This document shows, one piece after another, positions 1 to 10,456 of a stretch of 64,000 nucleotides of DNA. The translations under genes and the position numbers were made by a program. Origin of the DNA: Epiperipatus broadwayi (Eukaryota; Onychophora; Udeonychophora; Euonychophora; Peripatidae). Numbering within the stretch: the first letter of the stretch is position 1; each line of letters starts with the position of its first letter. The DNA is taken from contig JAQFVV010000284.1 of NCBI GenBank assembly GCA_028023455.1, positions 1,130,246-1,194,245 of the forward strand, given 5' to 3'. Below the pieces are notes generated by a model. It was not told the origin of the DNA. It did no database searches and worked only from the letters and a program-made list of their open reading frames with translations.

Positions 1-339
1 CCTATCCTATCTGGCAATAAATCATTTTAATGTTCCACAAAAAAAAAATTCTATTATTTATTTCACCTTTGTCTTAAGTTGTGATATTCATCTCTATTTT
101 CAAAATTGATAAAACAAAACTAAGCTGTTTTGGCTGTACCCATTTTATCATCATCAATGAAAAATTAAATCATATTAAACATCATCATCTAACATAAGCT
201 GTTTGGCCAAGAAAACTTTGTAAAAAATTTTACTGGAAAAAAAATTTACTAAAAAAATTTTTCTATTTTTAACCCCACATCTCCTATCATTCTCTAGACT
301 CCCTTTTCAGGTATATGGTAAAATATCAAGCCCCCAGTT
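1..339. other. AT-rich sequence, nothing recognised
   Basis: No open frame, RNA-like fold or repeat match was found here. It lies outside the inverted 2.6 kb segment, whose similarity starts near 340. Confidence 0.5.
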
Positions 340-577
340 GGGCATCCATTGTAACATAATTAAAGATGGTTCAAAAGATATAGATTCCAAAATATTCAGT
401 ATATTATTATAAGCAAATTATTAATAACAAGTATTATAACTCAGGTACATGAAATCACGTGAGGTGAGTACACTAGTAATTCAATAAAATATAACTCAGG
501 TATACAGACAGTAGATCTTGTCCACTTTCATTTCTTGGTTTGATGTTAAGTGCATGTTTAAACAAATACTAAGTGAA

Positions 578-664
578 TATGGTCCAGCAGGGTGCCACTA
601 CATTATCTGAATCTAGACACGGTTATATCTAATAACCTTTCACATGTACCAGGTTTGAATCCCC
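578..664 (+). repeat. tRNA-like promoter boxes, possible SINE head
   Basis: An A-box-like tggtccagcagg at 580-591 fits TRGYNNARNNGG, and a B-box-like ggtttgaatcc lies at 652-662. The same pair is kept in the inverted copy (A box 55847-55858, B box 55775-55785, minus strand), where the A box reads tggtctagcagg, close to tRNA-Glu. The spacing of about 60 nt is longer than in an ordinary tRNA. The T stem does not pair well, so this is more likely a SINE head or tRNA relic than a gene. Confidence 0.45.
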
Positions 665-2031
665 TTTTTTGGTACTTTATTTCTAATAAAAATGGGAGAT
701 TTTGCTTTTTGAGTCATATCACTATATGCACTAATATTTAGGTAAAAGTAAAACATCTTTAAACCAAAGTGGAGTATATTAGACATAAATCATTTTTTAG
801 ATCTTAACATAACAAATGTGTTTCAATATTTTTATAAGTTTACTAGCTCAGATTATATATAACTAATTTAGGATGGCAATTCACTCATCCCTGCATGAAA
901 TAGATGATGGGATGTGGTTATAATAATACTAAGAAATCACTAAATATTATAAAATCAATATTTATTTATGGCCTTTAAACAGTTAAACAGCTCATTAATT
1001 AAAACGTTGATGACGATAATGATGATGATAATAATAACGATAATGACAAGGGTTTCAACTACAGCTCTAGGACTAAGCCTAAACATAAACTAATTTTTAT
1101 AAAGAAATTCATAATTATTGCTTAATTTTAGCATACTTACTTATATCTTAAATAACTAATATTCAACCATTGATGATGAATAATCACATTTAACAAAGAC
1201 TACACTTAATGAAATATATATGCCTTGTTTAATAAAACAAACTAATATTTATTACTGCATTTCTAACATATACATAAAAATTTATAAATAAACATGAAAA
1301 TTGACATGAATAGTAATAACAATAATAATTGATTATACAACAATCGTCAGATTAATTTCAAGTTCTTCCCCCTTTCCCTTCAAATGTATTTTGTATTAAG
1401 TTGGATGTCACATTGACCATGATTTTCACTCCATGAGAAAAGTATTTCAAGAAAAAAAAATATTATCTGCTCATTAGCACACATACTTTATAAATCTAAT
1501 ATGTAAGTAGAATGTAAAAAAAAAATGTTAATAGAATTGAAAGAGCAAGTTTTAGAAACAAGTTTTAAATTATTTTCTCCCCCTCTCTTCTACCTCTGAA
1601 ATGCTATACTTGACTTGAAACAAAATAATCTAATATTCTAATACTACTTGTTACTTCACATTCACTCGCAATTATACACATATAAAAATATTATTATATA
1701 TGTGCGTGTTTTATCCCATAATAAAATATTATTTAAAACCAACATAATAATAATATATTAGTTAAAACTAAAATTATAATACCATAAAAAAAAAATTGTT
1801 TTACACATTAATATTTTTCATAACTGTAAAATTAATAAACAAATAATTTTGATACATTCAAGATCATTTATGAAGCTCAAAGTTATTATTAGTAAGACAT
1901 TCTTGTTTTTAATCGATCTGAATAGTCTTTAAAAGTTCTTTAAATAAAATCTACCACTTTATTGCTAAAATGTTTATTAAGACTCTGATATCATAAAGAA
2001 AATAGATATAAAAAGTCATATTACCGATCTT

Positions 2032-2265
2032 TTGTTTGTTGCGAATTTCCAAGGGTTCAAACTTGTCTTGTATAATGTCTATATTTCTGCAGCTACCATT
2101 TCCGTTTTATGTGGGAACAATCTCTTTCTTGAGGTGTATAACTATTTGATGATGATGACTATTGAGGTTATTTGCTTTAGTGGACAATTTGAAAATCATT
2201 ATATTAATTTTTCTTCTCTTCCTGTCAAGCATGTGGATGAAATACAGTTGTTTTCACATTTATAA
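2032..2265 (+). pseudogene. Possible LINE endonuclease fragment
   Basis: A 77-codon open stretch contains a motif like NVYI followed by hydrophobic blocks and VICFSGQFEN. This resembles the NVYxP ... vIxGDFN core of apurinic-type LINE endonucleases, with the GDFN motif degraded. The inverted copy carries a related frame at 49436-49678 on the minus strand. No start or full domain is present and no other catalytic motif is visible, so this is a weak family assignment. Confidence 0.4.
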
Positions 2266-2960
2266 ATTTTCTTGAGTTTAAAATCAGTTGTTGTAACAAT
2301 TAATTGGACTTGATTAATATTTATCAGTAGATTAATTCATCTTCTTTGAATGCAGGTGAACGCTTTCTTCCTTCTATTAAAAACATCTTACTTCTCTGGT
2401 CAGTTGAAAGGTGTAGAATATTATTTTAGACACAACATCTTTTCTTTCCTATGTGATGTGCAGCTTCCCCCAGATGGTCCGGCAAAGATGGGACATACAT
2501 ATAATTTTTCTAGCCAGCCATTTCTTATATTTTCAATATTCAATTTAATAGTCTAATAATCTGAATCATAATCACAATAATAATAATTTTTCAAGACAGC
2601 TTTTTATATCCAATTTTTAGCTAACTTAACCAATCAGAGATAGCGTCACTTGCTATTTTTGGACAAATTTGTTTTAATTAGATCTCTAATTTATTTTCAA
2701 CTGAAAAGTTTAATCCTTTTTTCAGACACTTTTGTTTTAAAAAAAAATAGACTAATCCTTATTTCCTTTCTTTTTTTTACATCTAGGTAACATTTCAAAT
2801 TTTTGAGCTTCCTTCTTTAGATCTTAAGATAAGACAATTTCAAAATTAGAGTTCCCACCCAGATTAAGCTCCCAAAGGGACAAACAATCATTTACAAAAA
2901 CAAAATTGCTACAAAAATAGATATCTGATTCAACAGATCTTTCTTTTTACCTTGCACTAA

Positions 2961-5085
2961 GAAGATATTAGTACGATAGTTTTGAAATCATTAATTTGTT
3001 TTCTGATATCACACTCAATTTTCCTATGGCGTTATTATCAAACTCTATTAAGGAAATACAAAAAATAAAACTGATATTGTACACTCTCAAATATGACAAC
3101 TTATCTCCTCCTGAACTAACGTCAATTTACAATTAATGATATCATGCTAAAGGATACTAGAACACTCTTTGGTGCATCCTAAAATAAGAAGTCCTTATCT
3201 TCATTTTATCTAAACAACTCAGATATTAGCTTCTATTTCCAATCTATACCTGTTTCAAACATTTCTTATAAATAATAGCCTACAAAGAATTACAAACTAG
3301 GATTAGTTATAACTCCACTATAATCATATTAAATTATTTATAATTAAACATACGATCAAAATTGAAATATCACTATTCATCATTTCAATATCATATTTGA
3401 ACGCAGACATATCCCATCTTCTTATAATACATATATGTAACTACTTTTATATGTATATCTCACTAGCTCATTGTTTATATCTATTTATTTTAATTATTTA
3501 ATGACATTTAATAAAACAACAAATAATTTAAACAATTAACTACATAGATAAATAAATCAAATTAATTATCAATTTTTCTACATTCACGTATCCCTCCATA
3601 TTGATAACAATTATTTTAAAGTAGAAAATTAAACTATATACAAATATTATGTTACAAGCTGTTGTTTTTTTTTTAATGTAAGCTCATTTTAAAAAAACTT
3701 TATTTTGAATGGTAATTCCAATCGTTCCAAATGCTCCAGACCAATTATGCATCAACATTCCTCCCACTTCTGCTCCTTTTATTTTAATAAGAATATCACA
3801 AAATTATACAATTGCAATGTAAACAGATGACACTGTATTTTATTCAGATACTTCTAATGTTTATTATGATATCTATATTCTTCAGTCTTCTCATTATTTC
3901 TTACGTACTCTTTGTCAATATTATCATTTAAGATGGAGCATTTTATATCTTCATTTTAAATATAGTCAGACATTATTTTCAATATACATTTTATATTCTC
4001 AAATAAGCTAATGTTTATTCCATTAATTTATTCAACTCTTTCTCCTCCCACATATTTATTCTTTATTAGTTATCTTCAGTAATTATTTAATTTTTTACAC
4101 TTATTTTATTTTTTCATTTACAGTTCTGATAAATAATTCTTTCATTTTCTGAGCAGACTGCTATGATTTTGTTACAAGTATAAATATAATCTTCATTTAA
4201 AATTTTCCTTTTATATTTTGCATTGTAGTATATCCATACATCCTTCTAACTTTTAATTCTTCATTTACCTCACATATAATTCATCATTAAATTTTATTAT
4301 ACATGAATGTTATATTAAAATTAATAATGATCCATTCATATCTTTTATACCATTGAAATTTTCATTCAGATACACTTTTATATGTTCTAATACTAAGTGC
4401 ACTTTTCCATAAACAAATATTTCCATTATTATTCATTCCTAATTTAGTTTTAATTATCTTTCAAAATTTATACTTAACTCTGTCAGGAATAATTTTCTTT
4501 TTATTCATCCACCGATTCCAATTTAATCTTTTACAAATTTTATGATAGCCACAATGTATTGGTACTTCAACTTGCATAAGAACTAAATCATGTATTAACA
4601 TAATTCTCACTGTTGTTTCCTTGAGTTCAAATATTACTTTACAACACTTTGGCATAAATGTACAACTTTTTTCTTTCATTCTTGTAATATTTTTTCAATA
4701 CAATGACTCTTAGATATTCTCCGAAAATTACTCAATTAGGAGTTCACCAGTAAAGATTTAACTTTTTTTTACTCCTTCATTTTAACAAAACTTTATCAGA
4801 TATAGTTTTAAATTCTCAAGTAGATCATAATCAATTAGTTTATAAAATAATAATAAGATTTAAAAGAATTTAAACACACTTTTAGAGACAAACGAAGTTA
4901 CTTTTTCCTCCTATCTGTAATCTTTTTTCCCTCTCAATTTTTTTTCTTAAAACCATCATCTGCTGGTTGTTAATTTATTCCAAATTGCAGTCTTCCATTG
5001 GTTAATTCTTCTACTCACTAGTTACATGTAGTTTAACTATTTTTAAAACAAATATTCTGTTTAAAATATTTACTACTTATATGCC
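2961..5085. other. AT-rich sequence, nothing recognised
   Basis: Both strands hold only short chance frames. I see no repeat match, RNA fold or regulatory element I can support. Confidence 0.5.
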
Positions 5086-5185
5086 TATGTATCTGTTTAT
5101 CTGTCTACTTACCTCCCTACCTATCTGTCTATCCATATATTTGGTTTTCTACCTATTTATTTATGCATACAACCATCAATTTACT
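5086..5185. repeat. Degenerate (CTAT/CTGT) tetranucleotide repeat
   Basis: Imperfect ctat, ctgt and ctac words recur, in the opposite sense to the (GATA) tract starting at 5690. Low complexity only. Confidence 0.7.
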
Positions 5186-5600
5186 GATCTATCCCCAACC
5201 ATCTGTTTTTTTGCTTATATTTATTTATTTTATTAGAGTATGGTGTCAGCAATATAATCAACATCAATAATTTTTAACCAATCAAGAGTTGACTGCTTCA
5301 AGTTATGCAGAGCAAAGAGGTCAAAAAGGCCTGGTGAATTGGATACTTCCAGTAAATATGTATTATAGTTTGTGGTCTTCCACCTCATAGTTTGGAGAAT
5401 CTATAAATACACACTTGTGCAATATATAATGACATCTACCCTGGCTGTTTTCATGTTAATCTTTGAACATTGCTTTCTTGGAAAAATCAAGTACTTGGAA
5501 AATAAGGCTAATTATTAGAGTGTGATTATTTGTAATTGGAGTTATTGCAGTCATATATCCATATGTGTTGATATTCAATGTGAATATCTGCTGAAAGTTA

Positions 5601-6171
5601 CCAGTTATCCAGAAAGGCTGCTATGATTTTTGCCTGAGGTTTGGAAATCTGTTAAGAATGAGATTGATGGAATGATTTGATAGCTCAACAAGATAGACAA
5701 ATGAATGGATGGAAATTCTGATCAATTAATACATTAACAGAAATGTAGATAGATGGATTTATTGATGGATAAATAAACCAATAGATAGGCAGATAGATGA
5801 GTAGGTATATATCTTGCAGGCATCTCATAAGGTTCCAATATTGATTTCCCTTAGAACTTCTAGACTAACCCTTATTTACTCTCTTGCTGAATACTATTCT
5901 CAATATGATGTGAAAGTACCCATACTAATTTTTTGGATATTCAGATTAATGAAACATTGTGTATTATTTCTGGAACACTTAAATTAACCAGTATAATGGT
6001 TACCTATACTCTTAAATATTCCTCCAGCTAACTTCAGACATAGTTTGTCAACTATCACTGAATTCAACAAGCTTGCTGAGCTATCAAATCATCAAATCAC
6101 TCCCTTTCTGAACAGACCCCTAAACCTCAGGTAAAAATCAATGCAGACTTTTTGATTTTCATGATTACTGG
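5601..6171. repeat. Inverted repeat pair around GATA repeats
   Basis: The arm at 5601-5692 (starting ccagttatcc, ending tagctcaacaag) matches the reverse complement of 6072-6171. Shared blocks include cctgaggtttgg/cctgaggttta, the word gatttgatagctca, and gattttt. The spacer holds (GATA)-type repeat and unique sequence. It may be a decayed foldback element or two opposed copies of one repeat. Confidence 0.65.
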
Positions 6172-6184
6172 CCAGATAATTATA

Positions 6185-6905
6185 GGTATAGTTAGGTGCA
6201 TAAATAAATCAATAGGTGGGAAAGCATTAATAGATAATATATAGAAAACCAGATAGATAGATAAATGGATAGATGGATGGATAAATAGATATATGATGGA
6301 TGATTGGATAGATGGTTAAATGGATGGACAGATAGATGGATGAATAGATAAATAGAAGCATAGATGGAATGGATGGATAAATAAATAGATGTATATATAG
6401 ACAGACACATGGATAGATATTGTCAATAGGTGGATTGGCTACATAGGCAAATGGATGCCTAGATGCATAAATAATTATATAGCTAAAAAATCACAGAAAT
6501 AATTAAATAAGGCAGATATATAGATAAACATATAAAGAGACAGATGAATAGATAAACAGATAGAGAGAGTAAATAAATAAGCAGATAGAGAGACAAATAA
6601 AAGATAGATGAGTATCTCGATAAACAGATAAAGAGTCAGATAAAAAATAAACAAAATGATAAAAAAATAAATACAGAAATAAGTTAAATAATAAATAGAT
6701 TGATAGATAAATAAAAAATAAATAAATAAGACTGATATATAGGTAATCACACAGAGAGACAGGTAAATAGAAAAAACAGGTAGAGAGGTAGTAAATAAAT
6801 AAGCAGATAGAGACTCAACTAAAAGAGATGGGTATCTCAATAAAAGATAAACAAACACATTGACAGAAAAAATAGAGAAATAGATTAGAGAGTCAAGTAA
6901 AATAT
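6185..6905. repeat. (GATA/GATG)n-rich microsatellite region
   Basis: About 700 bp of gata, gatg, aata and agac words, imperfectly repeated, with a smaller tract at 5690-5810. Long apparent minus-strand frames here (Leu/Ile/Tyr/Ser-rich) follow from the absence of stops in the repeated word and are not genes. Confidence 0.9.
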
Positions 6906-7439
6906 CGCTCGATAAATAATTATTAGGTTAATAGTTAGCTAATATTTGTACGAATTCATGGGTGATAAGGTACCCCTCTTTCCACTTAATTTTTTTCAAT
7001 TCTTTAAAAGAGAATTTGACCAAGTCATTGACATCAAAGGTGACTCCTGGAAATATATGGGTAGCCTTTTTTACTTTCATTTCATTACTTTCACATATGT
7101 TTGTCATAGAAAATAACTATTTATTCTTGTAAGATATTTTTATTATTTTATTTTTTATTCTGGATTTATGTTTTGATAATAGATAATAATTTGATTCTTT
7201 TGTGGTTAAATATTTTTTAAAGTAATGTCTTTGAAAGTTTCCTTTCAAAAGTTTTTTTTTTTTATGTTTAGCAAAGTATCCATAATGTTTTAATATATGA
7301 GAATTACAGATAACATATATATTTATTAATAAACATGATAATAGATAACAGTAATTTGTTGGGTTTTTTTAGTCAAATATTTTCTAAACTATGTGACATG
7401 GTCACCATACAATAAATATTTTTGATTAAATTCTATTCT

Positions 7440-8110
7440 ACAGCTATAAACATGTTTTATTCATTTTGTAGGTTCGATTGTTAATTTTTGTCATTGATGA
7501 ATTTATTTTTTTATTGATATATTTGATTTTTTTTTTGTTCTGATCATTACACTTTCTGTTCATTTTTCCATATTTGATTGTCATAATAATGTGATCTTTT
7601 GATCACGTGATTATGTAGTCGTTTTTTCTCCCCCATTGGTATATTTAATTTTTGCTAAAAATTATTTGGAAATTTTGAGTTTTACTAATTTCTTTTTGCT
7701 GTTTTCATCATGTAATTATGCTACCTTTTTGTAGTCATTTTTCCATATTTGATTGCTATAACAATTTGAAATTTTGATCATGTAATTAAGGTGGCAGAAT
7801 TTTTTATTTTTGGTCATATTCTAATTCCTAATACCCTTGGAATTTTGATTTCTAGATGAATTTGAGCTTATGAAATTTTATTTTAGATTAATTTGAATTT
7901 ATGCAATTTTACTTTAGCTTATGCACATTTCTTATTTGAGTTTATGCAATTTTATTTTAATTTATATTCATTTCTTGTTTGAGCTTATACAATTTTATTT
8001 TAGCTTAGTTTAAATTTATGCAATTTTTTGGTCAATCTTTTGTTTGGTCACATGATTTTTTCTTCATTTTTTTTACCAAATAGTTGACCTTTTGGTCACA
8101 TGATTTGATC
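7440..8110. repeat. Decayed tandem repeats
   Basis: Two kinds of repeat occur. A block of about 170 bp containing catttttccatatttgattg and ttttgatca is present at about 7558-7630 and again at 7733-7800. A shorter unit of about 60 bp, built on gagcttatgcaattttatttta-like words, is repeated about three times at 7855-8030. The word tttggtcacatgatt appears twice at 8040-8110. No coding signal is seen. Confidence 0.65.
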
Positions 8111-8560
8111 AAATATAGTTGTATAAAATCTGCATGTTTATTTTTTAATTATTGGTGGTAATTACGATTTTTTAGCAAATAAGCAAAATAATTGGAACAC
8201 TGTCTATCACACCATGGTATGGTTATTCGACTTTACTTATTGCTTGGTTGTGTTAGTAGTAGATTTGTGGGCCCTTAGAAATGGTAGAGCATATACTAAA
8301 TGAACACCCACTGATCTATTATTTAAATGAAATAATCTCAATCCAAAGCACAAGGTAAAACTTTTAGCTCTTATGCTTCGGAGTGAGAGCATTTCATTTA
8401 CTTAATACACCAGTGTCGAAGTATTAATCTCGAATATTATATAATATTCACTGCTGGGAAGTTTATGTTTATATATGTAGAGAGAATTAGTACTATTATA
8501 TTTTAATGTTTATTAATTTGAGTGCACAAACAGAAAAATATTTTTTTCTCATACATCAAA

Positions 8561-8631
8561 GCATTGGCCGGGAAGCAAACCCGGGACAACTGCTTGCAAG
8601 GCAGCTGTGTTGACCACTCAACCACCAATGC
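8561..8631 (-). tRNA. tRNA-like sequence: glycine-type body, UGC anticodon (likely pseudogene)
   Basis: The minus strand gives a 71-nt cloverleaf. The acceptor stem is GCATTGG/CCAATGC (7 bp, perfect), the D stem GTTG/CAAC with loop AGTGGT, the anticodon stem GCTGC/GCAGT with loop CTTGCAA, and the T stem CCGGG/CCCGG. The acceptor and T stems are those of eukaryotic tRNA-Gly, but the anticodon triplet is TGC, which reads alanine GCA codons. The T loop is TTTGCTT, so the invariant C56 and A58 are changed and the internal B-box promoter is damaged. That favours a pseudogene or SINE-type relic. A shortened second copy of the anticodon region lies nearby at 8782-8812. No introns or CCA are seen. 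Confidence 0.6.
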
Positions 8632-8781
8632 TTGACTAGAAAATACTTAATATTATAAAATTCCTTCTTTTTGAACTGTATATTTTTAATTTATCATAGG
8701 TAATTAAAATATTTAGAGTACTTTTTGGGTAACTATTAGTAAGGAAACTGGATATATATTTTAGATTTCTGTTGCTAATAG

Positions 8782-8812
8782 GGTCAGCTGCTTGGAAGGC
8801 AGCTATGCTAAA
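8782..8812 (-). repeat. Partial second copy of the tRNA-like anticodon region
   Basis: The plus strand gtcagctgcttggaaggcag aligns with gacaactgcttgcaaggcag inside the tRNA-like sequence at 8561-8631. Only about 30 nt are kept, without acceptor or T arm. Confidence 0.45.
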
Positions 8813-8989
8813 AATACAAGCTTTCTGGCTCACTTTCAATGGAAACTACACATCTTAATGTTTTTGAATGATTTCTATATCTTAATAAATTTAATTAAAC
8901 TAGGCAATATCAAGATAAATATATTTATTATTATTAGAATAAATCAAACAATTAATAATAATAATCTTATCAATTTAAAAGCATAAGCT

Positions 8990-10390
8990 ATTTACTGATT
9001 ATTTTATGATTTCAATTTCAAATCATAATTATAGATTTCAACTCTTTCAATTATCTTATCTTTACTTTAATAGCAATATGGACAGTGGTGCCCTGCTTGA
9101 TTTGATGCAGTAACAAACTCTGGAAGTCAAAGCTCACGGATCGCATTCATTTGTGCTTCTTTTTGGCATAACTACATTTTATTTTATAGGTAGTGATTGA
9201 CATTAAATTAATTTTCTAGATAATATATTTTTATTCGTGGAATATAAAAATGTATAGGATTTTAATTTGAAATTGATAGAATATCAAACTTAATTGTTTC
9301 TGCAAAAACTTCTGTAAAAGTTTAATTTATGCAGTCTTATCTTTTTTATTTTGTAATATTTAAATATATATATATCAGAAAGCGTATAAAATTATACTGC
9401 TATCAACTTAAGTTTTAACGTCTTCACAAAAACAGTCTTCTAATCACTCTTTAATATGTTTACAAAGAAAGTAAGTACAAGCAAGTATTCAGAGCAATCT
9501 GTTTTATCTTCTATATTTCTAAATACTAAGTAAAATTTATATAATCGTCCCTTATAAAGCTATCAGTAAAGTTTGTTTGTTTTAGTAACATACGTAGTAA
9601 AAAAATTTGCCTACCCAAACTGATTAAAAAGTCATGTCCACCTTTTGTAGCCTTTTCAAATGACAAATGAAAACAATATAATCTTCTTTAAAGATTTTAA
9701 GAATAAACAATATTTAAAATTAAATGTTTTTTTTAATTATTATTAGCATGCAATATTACTCCAGTTGTAATTATAGTTGGACTATTTCTACTATCTAATA
9801 TTTATTGTTAAATATTTTTTAGAAAATTTCAGACTATTAAGACTTTTCAAATACATTCAGTTGTTAGCAATAGCATTCAAATTAATATAAAAATAGTCCA
9901 AGTGTAATTAGAATTCTCTTATTTTTTTTATAAAATAAGTTGTTTACATCTTATATTTAATTAATTTAAATAATTCTATTTACATATAGTATGTGACAGT
10001 TTGTTGCATATAATTTTTTTTCTAAATAATGGCTGATATAATATAGATTTCTGTTAGCAAATATATGGGTTTAAATCTTTGTCACCAGTAGTATACCAAG
10101 GAAAAGAGTAACAAATGTAGCATTAGTAGCTAGTGGAGTTATTTGGTAGATAAGCTTTATGTAATTTATTAGATAATTTTCTGATTGCATAAAATCTTGA
10201 TCATGAAAGCAAATATGTACTCATTCAGTATGGCAAAAATAAAACTCTTTTAGCTAGAAATTATGAAGAAATATACCATATGAGATAAACTAATTAACAA
10301 AAAAAATGATAGTAAGTAGTGTTCAGATTTCATATTATTTTAGAAATCATTTCAGTGTGATTTGAAAGAATATCCCTATTATCATTATAC
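8990..10390. other. AT-rich sequence, nothing recognised
   Basis: No gene, tandem repeat or foldback that I can support. The stretch near 9070-9160 is slightly richer in GC than its surroundings but resembles nothing I know. Confidence 0.45.
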
Positions 10391-10456
10391 AGAGGCAAAA
10401 CTCTTCATACAGTAGCACTATTCAGTGCACACTACTGTATGGAGAGTTTTGTCTCT
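10391..10456. repeat. 66-nt near-perfect hairpin, pre-miRNA size
   Basis: The left arm starts agaggcaaaactcttcatac and the right arm ends gtatggagagttttgtctct. About 25 bp pair with two mismatches around a loop of roughly 14-16 nt. This has the dimensions of an animal pre-miRNA, but it could be a small foldback transposon. The word ctccatacagtagtg from the stem recurs alone at 16047-16061, which favours a dispersed repeat. Confidence 0.6.

Larger units (their letters stand above)
340..2960 (+). repeat. Left copy of a 2.6 kb segment repeated in inverted orientation
   Basis: Read on the plus strand, this stretch aligns with the reverse complement of 48660-56230, with a 4.77 kb LINE removed from the right copy. 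Long blocks match clearly, for example 500-900 with 55570-55950, 880-1100 with 55380-55580, 1500-1600 across the LINE junction, 1870-2060 with 49660-49850, and about 2690-2950 with 48660-48970. By eye, similarity is high (roughly 80-90% in the better blocks) with many small indels. The segment contains a tRNA-like A/B box pair and a possible LINE endonuclease fragment, so it could be an old interspersed repeat rather than a segmental duplication. No intact gene is visible in it. Confidence 0.85.

Noticed and set aside
6192-6858. Two long minus-strand frames rich in Ile, Leu, Tyr and Ser
   Set aside because: They lie wholly in GATA-type microsatellite, where the repeated word contains no stop. 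They show no protein-like composition.
8271-8311. tRNA-like D-arm text (atggtagagcatatac)
   Set aside because: No T arm or acceptor stem can be found at suitable distance.
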